Source: CAZQRW01 sp964596115
Lineage (GTDB): Bacteria > Hydrothermota > UBA3072 > B12-G15
Reading direction: 5' to 3'
DNA length: 35,816 nucleotides
NCBI GenBank assembly: GCA_964596115.1
Contig: CAZQRW010000015.1
Coordinates: 1 to 35,816, forward strand
A program made the translations under genes and the position numbers. The notes beneath the pieces are model-generated. The model saw only the letters and a program-made list of their open reading frames with translations, searched no databases and had not been told where the DNA came from. Shown here piece by piece: positions 1-7,140 of this stretch (within the stretch, counting starts at the first letter, position 1; every line of letters starts with the position of its first letter).

Positions 1-6
1 AGACGT

Positions 7-107
7 CGTATAACAGCGGATAAAAGGGAAATCCCTACCCGAAGGCGGTCGGAAGAATTTCCCCAAATTGCCTTCGGCAACTTCTTTTATCCGCAAAACG
101 TTAGCCG
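7..107 (+). mobile_element. integron attC-like recombination site (imperfect palindrome)
   Basis: Seen: an 11-bp perfect inverted repeat, GCGGATAAAAG at 16-26 and its complement at 84-94. It is flanked outside by CGTATAAC (7-14) and GTTAGCCG (100-107), which are complementary at 6 of 8 positions. A second inner pair, CCGAAGGC (39-46) with GCCTTCGG (70-77), extends the fold. Known: integron attC sites start near RYYYAAC (Vibrio repeats start TATAAC), end in GTTRRRY, and fold into a single-strand hairpin with unpaired bases on one arm. The unequal spacers here (1 nt at 15, 5 nt at 95-99) fit that. GTTAGCC departs from the consensus at one position. No integrase gene is in the window. It could also be an unrelated dispersed palindrome. 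Confidence 0.5.
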
Positions 108-146
108 AAATAACCCAATTTATGATCCAAACTTGGAGAAAAGCTT

Positions 147-575
147 ATGAAGAATTGTGTCTTCTGCAAAATCGTAAATGGCACAGAACTGGCCAGTGTA
201 GTTTACTCAGATGATAAAGTAATGGCATTTATGGATATTTGCCCAGTCAATCTTGGGCACGTATTAGTAATTCCCAAAGTTCATGCCAAGTATATGTCAG
301 AATTGGATGAAGAAATAGGAGCACATCTTTTCAAAATTACGATGCGTATCGCTGAAGCTGTCAGAAAGTCGGGGGTAAAATGCGAGGGAATAAATTTATT
401 CGTAGCTGACGGAGAAGCTGCTTTCCAGGATGTTTTCCATTTTCATCTTCACATAATTCCTCGTTTTAAGGGAGATGGATTTGAATTAAAATTTGGCCCG
501 AATAATCTTTTGAGACCCAGCAGGAAGAAATTAGATAAGATCGCCAATGATATTAGAAAATCTCTTAAGAAATGA
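147..575 (+). CDS. HIT-family nucleotide hydrolase/transferase
   Basis: Histidine-triad protein of 142 aa, the usual length for the family. The catalytic motif is HFHLHII (residues 98-104), the middle His (100) being the expected nucleophile. An N-terminal C4-x2-C7 matches the zinc-binding pair of many bacterial HIT proteins. The family hydrolyses dinucleoside polyphosphates, AMP-lysine or similar nucleotides in the cytoplasm; the exact substrate cannot be told. The start is supported by GGAG 7-8 nt upstream of the ATG. It is one of only two convincing plus-strand genes and lies just downstream of the attC-like palindrome, so it could be a cassette gene. No convincing second attC follows the stop codon, so cassette status is unproven. 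Confidence 0.9.
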   Translation: MKNCVFCKIVNGTELASVVYSDDKVMAFMDICPVNLGHVLVIPKVHAKYMSELDEEIGAHLFKITMRIAEAVRKSGVKCEGINLFVADGEAAFQDVFHFHLHIIPRFKGDGFELKFGPNNLLRPSRKKLDKIANDIRKSLKK

Positions 576-637
576 ACCACAGTTTCTGTATAAGTGGGGT
601 CGGGGGTTGAAAATTTGAAAATTTCTCTCTTTCCAAT

Positions 638-665
638 TTGACAAAATAGAATAAAATTTTATAAT
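638..665 (+). promoter_or_regulatory. sigma70-type promoter for the TraB-like gene
   Basis: TTGACA (638-643) and TATAAT (660-665) are separated by 16 nt, a perfect match to both hexamers. Transcription would begin near 672, giving a leader of about 175 nt before the ATG at 847. The leader holds an 8-bp inverted repeat (733-740 with 778-785, loop 37 nt) of unknown role. The promoter lies between the HIT gene and the TraB-like gene and would make the latter an independent unit. Confidence 0.75.
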
Positions 666-846
666 CAAGGTATGAGGAAAAATTTGCTCAATTCAGGTAA
701 TGAGAAACAGTTAACAATTAACGAGCGACACGGATTAGGTAGTCATGAAGAGCAACTTTTGCTTTTTACATTAGTACACCTAATCTTATGTTATGCCGAT
801 AGACACCGAACTACATCAAAACGAGCATACATCAGAGGAAGATTTG

Positions 847-1674
847 ATGATATCTAAAATATGCAGCACCTTTCTTTTTGTTGCCGGCGGGCTTCTTGTC
901 GCCGGCACATTGCTGATCACCTTCAACGCAGAAATGCGAAGTGAGTTATTACTCAATTTCGCCCCACGTTATTTCCGCGAAGTTGAATTCTTGCGGTTCG
1001 TCGATGATACGGGACAGGAAGTTTATCTGCTTGGCACGATTCATGGCAGTCACCTGACTACAAAAGACTATTCTCTCCTACACCTTCAAGCAGTTTTAGA
1101 ACATCTGGAGCCTGATTTTCTATTAGTGGAAAGTCGACCAGAGGAACTGGCGCGAGATAATTGGGGAGATGGGCCGATTGAAATGCCTTTTTCCGCTCTG
1201 ACAGCTCGGGCGAGGGGGATAAAAGTGGAAGGAATGGATTGGTGGGTAATGGATGGAACCCACCAAATTAACAGTGAGGAGCGCGAGGATAGAATGTTTC
1301 AGAACATTCTTGCCAGTCTACCGGGTCACCAAAGAATTCTGGTTTTAACTGGCTTTTCACATGTGGAAGGCTTTCGACGACGATTCTTGGCGAAGGGCTA
1401 CCACGAGACTGCCTTTTCGTCAGCCGAAAAGCGGGCGCTGTTTGACATATCAGATCAAACCCTGGTCTTTCCCTGTGGTATAACTAAGTACATGCAAAAA
1501 CGCATCGAAATTGATCGGTTAAGGCTTCAAAGCTTGACGGATCGCTTCTGGAAAGACCGGATAGCGAAGGGCATAGCCTTTCGACAAGACTTCCTGAAAA
1601 CAATCACTGAGGTAGGCGAGCAGCAACCAATAACACCGAAAAAGGAAGGGCAAAAAACAGACGGGTTGAAATAA
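847..1674 (+). CDS. TraB/GumN-like membrane-anchored protein
   Basis: Protein of 275 aa. The start at 847 is chosen because AGAGGAAG (834-841) stands 5 nt before it; an in-frame ATG at 793 has no ribosome-binding site. Residues 8-27 form one hydrophobic segment (membrane anchor or uncleaved signal). Then come the two GxxH motifs of the TraB/GumN/TIKI superfamily: LLGTIH (61-66) with a Glu in LLVESR (E95), and LTGFSH (167-172). Eukaryotic TIKI proteins are metalloproteases; bacterial members are poorly characterised. Activity is therefore inferred only at superfamily level, with the domain probably outside the cytoplasmic membrane. By eye the gene is richer in G+C than its neighbours, which suggests transfer. 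It has its own consensus promoter and converges on the epimerase gene. Confidence 0.7.
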   Translation: MISKICSTFLFVAGGLLVAGTLLITFNAEMRSELLLNFAPRYFREVEFLRFVDDTGQEVYLLGTIHGSHLTTKDYSLLHLQAVLEHLEPDFLLVESRPEELARDNWGDGPIEMPFSALTARARGIKVEGMDWWVMDGTHQINSEEREDRMFQNILASLPGHQRILVLTGFSHVEGFRRRFLAKGYHETAFSSAEKRALFDISDQTLVFPCGITKYMQKRIEIDRLRLQSLTDRFWKDRIAKGIAFRQDFLKTITEVGEQQPITPKKEGQKTDGLK

Positions 1675-1801
1675 TAGAGCAATAAATACTTACTCTCAAC
1701 AAGGTATATTAAAAATAGGCGAATTTTTTCTCGTGTTTCTCCATATTGCATAAAGCCAGAGGGTGGGGTCCATAAGCCTTTATATGGTTCGTGACCTCAC
1801 T

Positions 1802-1879
1802 TTATGAGGAGAATGCTATTGCCTTCAATTTATGCCCACAAAAGTGGCAATAATAAAACTCCTTTAGTTGGAGTAACCA
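1802..1879 (-). pseudogene. possible zinc-ribbon gene fragment
   Basis: The minus strand reads 25 codons containing YYCHFCGHKLKA and ends in TAA at 1802. There is no start codon, and a stop lies immediately upstream. CxxCGxxL is one half of a typical zinc ribbon. The stretch lies just beyond the epimerase stop codon in the convergent gap. It may be the relic of a zinc-ribbon protein or a chance reading of a hairpin-rich spacer. Confidence 0.22.
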
Positions 1880-1884
1880 TTCTC
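1809..1884. terminator. nested hairpins in a convergent gap, possible bidirectional terminator
   Basis: Three stems can be drawn: an outer GAGAATG (1809-1815) with CATTCTC (1878-1884), an inner TATTGCC (1817-1823) with GGCAATA (1846-1852), and ACTCC (1858-1862) with GGAGT (1870-1874). Read on the minus strand, the last stem is followed by TTTATTATT, which resembles a weak intrinsic terminator for the epimerase transcript. The arrangement lies between the convergent TraB-like and epimerase genes. Confidence 0.4.
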
Positions 1885-2917
1885 ATATCAGTTGCTTTAT
1901 TAAGCCAAGGATTCCCTGTTTCCAGGCAACTCTGTGGGTAATGCCGACAGCTTTCAATTCATTTTTGTGCTCAAGATACCATTTATAGGACCTTATCAAT
2001 GCCTCTGCGTTGCTGTATTTCGGTTCCCAGCCAAGAATTTTCTCTGCTTTTTCCACAGACACAAATGAATCCGTGTCTGCTGTCCCATAAACCCATTTGT
2101 ATAGTGGGGATAATCTTAATGCCCAGGCTATTTCAAGCATTGGTTTCACTATCCTTGCAGGTGTCGTCATAACCCTTGCCCCATTCCTGGCAAATTTGCA
2201 TAAGGTACCAACATCTTCCAGTACCGTTCCATAATCCTTTGCACCAATATTAAATGTGTCATTCACCTTTTCAGAAGGAAGGGTCAGGGTAAGGTATATC
2301 GCATTGGCAAGATCCTCAACTTCAAGCAACTGATACCTGTTTTTCCCATTTCCAATGATGGGTATTTTTTTTCCACTCTCAATCCAATCGTATAGAATTT
2401 GAAAAACCCCCATTCTACCAGTGCCTATAAAGGTTTTTGGTCTTATAATTGGAACAATCAGACCTTTATTTCTATATTCTTCACATATTCTCTCTGCTAT
2501 TATCTTAGTTTCGCCATAGGGCCCTACTCCAATTAACGGATCGTCTTCATAGATTGGGTGTTTTTCAGGCACGCCATAAACTGCTGTTGATGAAATATAT
2601 ACTACCCTCTTTACACCATTCTTCAGCCCTGCTTCCAGAACATTCTTCGTTCCATCAATATTTGTTGTGAAAATGTCACGCTTTTTCCAGAGGGGGAGTG
2701 CAGCTGCACCATGAACAATCATTTCAACTCCATCTAATGCCCTTAACAATCTCGTTTTATCCCGCACGTCAAGATTAAAATATGTAGTATTCTCAGGATA
2801 TTTCTCAGTATTAAGAGGGGCAATGTCAATCACCCTTATTTCATCACATTTATCACCCAAGTAATTGCAGATATGATATCCAAGAAACCCTGCACCACCT
2901 GTAATTGCTATTTTCAT
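1883..2917 (-). CDS. NAD-dependent sugar-nucleotide epimerase/dehydratase (extended SDR)
   Basis: Extended short-chain dehydrogenase of 344 aa. Residues 7-13 are GGAGFLG, the Rossmann GxxGxxG. YISST (107-111) supplies the catalytic Ser/Thr, and Y134 with K138 in PYGETK is the YxxxK pair. Such enzymes act on NDP-sugars (epimerases, dehydratases, reductases) or sterol-like substrates; the sequence does not decide which. The start is fixed by AAAGGAGATTTAAT directly before the ATG. The C-terminal part (about 180-340) is the substrate-binding region seen in this family. The gene is last on its strand before the convergent gap. It is separated from the DUF402 gene by about 90 AT-rich bases without a convincing promoter, so it may be expressed with the upstream genes. 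Confidence 0.85.
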   Translation of the reverse strand: MKIAITGGAGFLGYHICNYLGDKCDEIRVIDIAPLNTEKYPENTTYFNLDVRDKTRLLRALDGVEMIVHGAAALPLWKKRDIFTTNIDGTKNVLEAGLKNGVKRVVYISSTAVYGVPEKHPIYEDDPLIGVGPYGETKIIAERICEEYRNKGLIVPIIRPKTFIGTGRMGVFQILYDWIESGKKIPIIGNGKNRYQLLEVEDLANAIYLTLTLPSEKVNDTFNIGAKDYGTVLEDVGTLCKFARNGARVMTTPARIVKPMLEIAWALRLSPLYKWVYGTADTDSFVSVEKAEKILGWEPKYSNAEALIRSYKWYLEHKNELKAVGITHRVAWKQGILGLIKQLI

Positions 2918-3010
2918 ATTAAATCTCCTTTATAATATTATTTTTTTATATAGTTTCTGCAAATTTTACACCTTCTCTAAAATATTTTTACTCACACTCT
3001 ATTTATTCTA

Positions 3011-3475
3011 TTAGAGACTTTTCAGATACCTAATTAAAGCATCTGTTTCATCAATAATTTTTCTATAATTATTCAATATGATATTTTTTGATTTCTCTAT
3101 ATATTTTTCTAAATCACTACTAATGTTTTGTAATTGGTCTTCATCCAGTACTTCTACCCTACCCGATGGCAATACAAGTATATCAACAACAAGGTCTCTC
3201 CAGGAAATCGTCCCCGTTGAAATCCTTACAGCATCTGCTACATTGAAATAATTTCCAATGATTTTTTCATCTTTTTTCCACTTATATAATGTGTATGGTC
3301 TATTTCTCCAGAAAAATCCATAGGATAGTGTTCCTGGATAAAGGATAATACTTCCTACCTTCTGTGTTTTTTCTACTGTATATTTTACCAATGCAAATTT
3401 TTCACCTAAAATTATTGATTCACATTGATAAATCTCTTTTTCCCCTGAGAAATGCCTCTTTATTTCTTTAATCAA
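3011..3475 (-). CDS. DUF402-domain protein
   Basis: Protein of 154 aa. The central part carries the DUF402 pattern: RPYTLYKW, then NVADAVRISTGTISWRDLVVD, then LPSGRVEVLDEDQ, a beta-barrel fold with acidic residues that bind metal. Some characterised members are nucleoside di-/triphosphatases or RNA-associated hydrolases, so a phosphatase is plausible but unproven. The start is TTG at 3475, with GGAAGAAG just upstream. It overlaps the end of the radical SAM gene by 8 nt, so the two are translationally coupled. The last 40 residues (about 115-154) are helical and charged. No later Met is available as an alternative start. Confidence 0.75.
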   Translation of the reverse strand: MIKEIKRHFSGEKEIYQCESIILGEKFALVKYTVEKTQKVGSIILYPGTLSYGFFWRNRPYTLYKWKKDEKIIGNYFNVADAVRISTGTISWRDLVVDILVLPSGRVEVLDEDQLQNISSDLEKYIEKSKNIILNNYRKIIDETDALIRYLKSL

Positions 3476-4418
3476 ATCTTCTTCCAGGTAATTTCCTCAC
3501 AAAGAATCTTTTACCTTCATAGGAAGTTTCTATCAGTTTACCCTCTTTTATTAACTTCTCAATTACTCTCCAGTCAGACTTTGCCTTTTTTAAAAATTCA
3601 CTTACCCCCTCTTCTCTCATAGGATGAACAGAGGTGATACTGAGTAAATCGTCTTCTACATTACCTGTAAAGGCAAAGCTGTTACCTTCATAGCCTATAA
3701 GGTATTCTACATTTATTCCCTTTCCTTCAAAAATCTGGAAAGCCATATTAATAATGTTTTCATCAGAGGGTTCTGCCCATCTTTCAGCAGGGGGTCTCGT
3801 GGGTATAGCTATATATGCCTTTTGGGGTTTCAGACCTGAAATGAAATCAGCTATTTTCTCTATTTCATTTTTATTGTCATTTACCCCCTTTATTAACATT
3901 GTTTCAGTCGCTAAATCCCCTTTAAACATCAATGAAAACTCATTCATTCCCTGGAGTATTTCAGCCAACTTTAGTGTTCTAAAAGGTCTGTCTACTTTTT
4001 TCCAGATTTCTTCGCTGATGCCGTCTATCTTAAACGATACCCAATCTGCCGATAATAAACTTTCTTTCACATTTTTGTCCCATATCAATGATCCGTTTGT
4101 AATTACGGCAATTTTTATTCCAAAATTTCTCAATTCTTTTGTTTCCGTTCCAATATTTTTATCAAGTGTTGGCTCACCATCTGGAACAAACGTCAGATAA
4201 TCAATATGTTCACCCCTTTCTTTCGCCTCTTGAATTTTGTCACCAACATCTTTTACAATCTCCTCTACAGTATAAAAATTTTCTCTCTCTATTTGCATCT
4301 TTATAGTGTTCCCAAGCTGACAATAAATACAGGAGTAAGTACATATTTTGGGAGGGATATTGTTTATGCCCATACTTTGCCCGAGTCTTCTTGATGGAAC
4401 TGGACCAAATGCCTTCAT
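3468..4418 (-). CDS. TYW1-like/COG0731 radical SAM protein
   Basis: Radical SAM enzyme of 316 aa with CTYSCIYC (C26, C30, C33), the CxxxCxxC site of the [4Fe-4S] cluster that cleaves S-adenosylmethionine. The opening GPVPSRRLGQSMGI is the signature of the COG0731 group, related to wyosine synthase TYW1. TFVPDGEPTLD is the GGEPT-like SAM-binding motif. The last 70-80 residues look like a small winged-helix domain, with VIEKLIKEGKL followed by a short beta hairpin. The group has no firmly known substrate in bacteria. AGGAGGT upstream of the ATG fixes the start. The gene overlaps the DUF402 gene by 8 nt, suggesting the two act together. Confidence 0.82.
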   Translation of the reverse strand: MKAFGPVPSRRLGQSMGINNIPPKICTYSCIYCQLGNTIKMQIERENFYTVEEIVKDVGDKIQEAKERGEHIDYLTFVPDGEPTLDKNIGTETKELRNFGIKIAVITNGSLIWDKNVKESLLSADWVSFKIDGISEEIWKKVDRPFRTLKLAEILQGMNEFSLMFKGDLATETMLIKGVNDNKNEIEKIADFISGLKPQKAYIAIPTRPPAERWAEPSDENIINMAFQIFEGKGINVEYLIGYEGNSFAFTGNVEDDLLSITSVHPMREEGVSEFLKKAKSDWRVIEKLIKEGKLIETSYEGKRFFVRKLPGRRFD

Positions 4419-4516
4419 TTTGTATTACCTCCTATTTGGTTTTAGAATAACAATAAAAACCTTAGAATCAAGCCAACAATTAATAAACCGTAGATAAGAA
4501 CTACAATTTCAGGAAT

Positions 4517-5095
4517 TTATTCGATCTTTTCTTCTAATTTTTTTATCAGATACTTTAGTTCCTCAAGATTTCTTACATTGAAATCAGCAAATCCGGTACC
4601 CATACGAACAGTCTTACAACCCGCCAGCCTCCCCGCTTCGATGTCAAAATCATAATCCCCCACCATCAATGCATCTTTGGGCAAAATAGCAAACCTGTTG
4701 AGAATAGCAAATATTCCTTCAGGGCTCGGTTTTAATTTATAGCCATCATCCCTTGTTACCATCACATCTATACCACTGGATAAATATCCCAATGCCTTTA
4801 AAGTTGCTTTCCTACAATTTCTTGTGAGTACTGCGATTTTTATCCTTCTTTGCCTTAAAAATTCAAAAAGATCGCTGAGTCCATACTTAAATCTTGAATG
4901 TTCTGCCCTTCTCATCTCTTCTTCACTCAGTATTTTTAAACCATCAGGAAGATTTAATGAGATAAGTTTCTCATAAAGAGGGTCAAGTTCGTTCTTTGGA
5001 ATATTAAGCCGTTTTGCAATCCTTTGGCGCATTTCATCAAAAGAAACCTCATTGTCAACAAGTGTCCCATCAAGGTCAAATATTATTATTTTCAT
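4517..5095 (-). CDS. HAD-superfamily phosphatase
   Basis: HAD hydrolase of 192 aa. Motif I is FDLDGTLVD, with nucleophile D7 and acid/base D9. Motif II is VLTRN, with Thr at about 91. Motif III is KLKPSPEG, and motif IV is VGDYDFDIEAG. The helical cap after motif I (about 18-80) is of the phosphoglycolate-phosphatase (subclass I) type. The substrate is a small phosphorylated metabolite; a repair role against phosphoglycolate is common but not provable here. The ATG is 2 nt from the stop codon of the CGGC-domain gene, so the two are co-transcribed. A 98-nt AT-rich spacer without hairpins separates it from the radical SAM gene. Confidence 0.85.
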   Translation of the reverse strand: MKIIIFDLDGTLVDNEVSFDEMRQRIAKRLNIPKNELDPLYEKLISLNLPDGLKILSEEEMRRAEHSRFKYGLSDLFEFLRQRRIKIAVLTRNCRKATLKALGYLSSGIDVMVTRDDGYKLKPSPEGIFAILNRFAILPKDALMVGDYDFDIEAGRLAGCKTVRMGTGFADFNVRNLEELKYLIKKLEEKIE

Positions 5096-5097
5096 TA

Positions 5098-5544
5098 CTA
5101 ATCATAGTCTAACCTTGTTTTTTCATCACAGATGACGAGCTTCAACCTCTCTTCCCATTCGGGATCCTTGTAGGTGCCAAGCTTCTGGTGGGTTAAATAA
5201 TACTTTTGAGGAATAGGATGTGTTCCCAGAATTACCTTCATTCCATATTTTTTTTCTATTAATCTTTTAAAATAATCTAAATAGGGACAGGGAGGATAAC
5301 CCACTAAAAATCCTGTAGCAAAGTGGATTGCCTCTACCCCATTCTTTTTCATTTCTTCAGGTGCATACTCTATATTTCCTCCAGGGCATCCTCCACAGGT
5401 AGTATACCCTGCAACTTCTACATCTATGTTTCTATAGATGCTAAATGCACCCTCCCTATTCCTTAGCGATCGAAAACATTTACCTCCTGCACAGTTACGA
5501 TACCTATCGCAAATAATAATCCCAATCCTTATTTTCTTACCCAT
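5098..5544 (-). CDS. CGGC-domain protein
   Basis: Protein of 148 aa with the motif TTCGGCPGG (C50, C53), which names the CGGC domain family. Further cysteines are C12, C18, C23 and one in GYPPCPYL. These could bind a metal or an Fe-S cluster, but the family function is not established. A strong ribosome-binding site (GGAGGTG) precedes the ATG. The gene begins 38 nt after the end of the FrhB-like gene, so it is probably the distal part of the Hdr-fumarate reductase operon, and it runs into the HAD gene 2 nt later. An iron-sulfur or redox accessory role would suit the setting; this is inference from context. Confidence 0.75.
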   Translation of the reverse strand: MGKKIRIGIIICDRYRNCAGGKCFRSLRNREGAFSIYRNIDVEVAGYTTCGGCPGGNIEYAPEEMKKNGVEAIHFATGFLVGYPPCPYLDYFKRLIEKKYGMKVILGTHPIPQKYYLTHQKLGTYKDPEWEERLKLVICDEKTRLDYD

Positions 5545-5582
5545 TTTATTTGAACACCTCCATAAGGTTCTCAGATGAGACC

Positions 5583-6698
5583 TTATTCCCCCATTTCTTC
5601 AAGTTCTTCTTCCCTAAATGTGGTGAGGGGTGGCTTTTCCTCAAGATTCCTTCCAGGCTCATAATCAAATACTTTACTTGTCTCTTCTCCTACGGCAAAG
5701 AATAACCTTTGAAGTTCAATATTTTTTGGACAGGCATCTTCACAGAATCCACACCCAGTACAGGAAGTAGACATATGTGCAAGTCTCCCAAGGTGGAAAA
5801 ATAAGGTATCTGTTGGGAGTCTTACAGCACCCTTCTTCTCACTCCATTCAAAGTAATCAGGAGGTGTAAATTCAAATACAGGAGACTCCCAGAAGCATTC
5901 CTTGCAGAAACAGATAGGGCATTGATCCTTACAATTGTGACAGTCTATACAGGTATCAAAGTATTTTAATAGATTGTCTATTCCACGCACTTCCTTAAGA
6001 GTTTTATCTTTTATTTCGTTCCATTTTTTAGTTCTTGTTTCAATTAATTTGTTTACTTCCTTCTCTCTCTCGGGGACCTCTCCAATATCAGATATCTTGA
6101 GTTCATCTAATATATTTTTCCCATTTTCTGTTTGGGAAATTAATAGTATTCCATCTTTCTTATTGGTACCAAAGAAACCCATTATTATATCAGCATATTT
6201 GTTTGGAACAGGAGTTTTACAGGTTGTACACGCCCTTCTTAGATTGTTTTCCTTATTAGAAATTATAAGATCCATATAGTCCTTAAAGGGATCTTTCCCT
6301 TTGTCAACCATATCCTTATAAAGTTCTGAATCATACACTCCATAACAATCTGTTCCAATTATTATTATGTTTGAACTATCTATCTGCTTAAACTTTATTA
6401 ATTCAATATAGTTCCTCAAATCACAGGGCCTTATAACAACGGCTATTTTTTTGTCAGATGGCTTGAGACGCGTTATTCTTTTAACTTCATTTGCAGTACT
6501 AACAGGCATCACTGGCACAAAAGGATTTGCTTTATCAAGCATTGAGGTATTGGTTACAAAGGCAGGATGTGCTCCTCTACCGGAATCAAGAACAAGAGGA
6601 ACGATAATAGCATCTACAATTTTTTTCTCCATTAAATCTCTTAAAAACTTTCTTGAGGACTTAACAATATCATTTTTTACATTAACCTTACCAATCAT
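5583..6698 (-). CDS. FrhB/FdhB-like flavo-iron-sulfur subunit
   Basis: Protein of 371 aa related to the beta subunit of coenzyme F420-reducing hydrogenase and formate dehydrogenase (family typing VIRPCDLRNYIELIKF at 88-103). Cysteines: C92, C118, C157 and C160. Then a dense block follows with C250, C253, C256, C260 (a CxxCxxCxxxCP ferredoxin site) plus C263, C265, C268, and a last site CTGCGFCEDACP (C313, C316, C319, C323). Family members bind FAD and exchange electrons between Fe-S clusters and F420, NAD(P)H or another carrier. Which carrier applies here is unknown; no F420 biosynthesis gene is in view. It is the last member of the electron-transfer block, 9 nt after mvhD, with AGGAGGAATGG before the ATG. 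Its likely job is the entry or exit point for a hydride donor/acceptor. Confidence 0.8.
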   Translation of the reverse strand: MIGKVNVKNDIVKSSRKFLRDLMEKKIVDAIIVPLVLDSGRGAHPAFVTNTSMLDKANPFVPVMPVSTANEVKRITRLKPSDKKIAVVIRPCDLRNYIELIKFKQIDSSNIIIIGTDCYGVYDSELYKDMVDKGKDPFKDYMDLIISNKENNLRRACTTCKTPVPNKYADIIMGFFGTNKKDGILLISQTENGKNILDELKISDIGEVPEREKEVNKLIETRTKKWNEIKDKTLKEVRGIDNLLKYFDTCIDCHNCKDQCPICFCKECFWESPVFEFTPPDYFEWSEKKGAVRLPTDTLFFHLGRLAHMSTSCTGCGFCEDACPKNIELQRLFFAVGEETSKVFDYEPGRNLEEKPPLTTFREEELEEMGE

Positions 6699-6707
6699 CC
6701 ATTCCTC

Positions 6708-7130
6708 CTACACATTCCATTTCTTCCCAAGAAGATTAGGACCCATTTCTTTTGTCTTTTTCGTTATTTCTGTCATAGTCTTTGCAAATTTAACACCTTC
6801 ACTTGCAGAAATCCATTTAAGATATATCCTATCATCTTCGAGGCCAAGGGTATTAAAGATCGTTTTGATTAATTTCATTCTCCTTCTTGCTTTATAGTTA
6901 CCATTTATATAGTGGCAATCTCCAGGATGACATCCCCCAACAATAACTGAATCTGCCCCTTCCAGAAGCCCTCTAATAACATATGCTGGATCAACTGTTC
7001 CAGAACACCAAACCCTTATTGGTCTTACATTTGCTGGATAATGAATTCTTGATGTCCCGGCAAGATCAGCAGCAGAAGAAGTACACCAATTGCAAAAGAA
7101 CCCAAGTATTTTTGGTTCAAATTCTGCCAT
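6708..7130 (-). CDS. mvhD: MvhD-type hydrogenase iron-sulfur (delta) subunit
   Basis: Protein of 140 aa matching the MvhD/FrhD family (FlpD). Conserved cysteines are FFCNWC (C13, C16), VWCSG (C42) and GGCHPGDCHY (C67, C72), followed by the typical NGNYKARRRM. In methanogens MvhD carries a [2Fe-2S] cluster and docks the electron-donating enzyme onto HdrA. It is therefore adapter rather than catalyst. Here it lies between a duplicated HdrA-like gene (10 nt before) and an FrhB-like gene (9 nt after), with no hydrogenase large or small subunit nearby. The donor to MvhD is thus probably the FrhB-like protein. AAAGGAGGTATA precedes the ATG. Confidence 0.92.
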   Translation of the reverse strand: MAEFEPKILGFFCNWCTSSAADLAGTSRIHYPANVRPIRVWCSGTVDPAYVIRGLLEGADSVIVGGCHPGDCHYINGNYKARRRMKLIKTIFNTLGLEDDRIYLKWISASEGVKFAKTMTEITKKTKEMGPNLLGKKWNV

Positions 7131-7140
7131 TATACCTCCT

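Noticed and set aside
717..797. A second attC-like site: GATTAGGT/ACCTAATC stem flanked by TTAAC and GTTATGCC.
   Set aside because: The outer boxes pair at only about 4 of 7 positions and the arm spacers (10 and 4 nt) are too uneven. It would be needed to close a HIT cassette, but the evidence is too weak.
672..857. A 61-codon plus-strand frame at the start of the TraB-like gene's transcript.
   Set aside because: Its ATG sits at the predicted transcription start without a ribosome-binding site. It overlaps the better supported TraB-like gene start, and the product resembles nothing.
594..1770. GTGGGGTC at 594-601 and 1763-1770 as flanking direct repeats of an inserted unit containing the TraB-like gene.
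   Set aside because: Only 8 bp with no inverted ends, transposase or further flanking similarity; chance match is likely.
2934..2962. TTGCAG and TAATAT as a promoter for the epimerase gene.
   Set aside because: The implied transcription start falls within the ribosome-binding site, leaving no usable leader.
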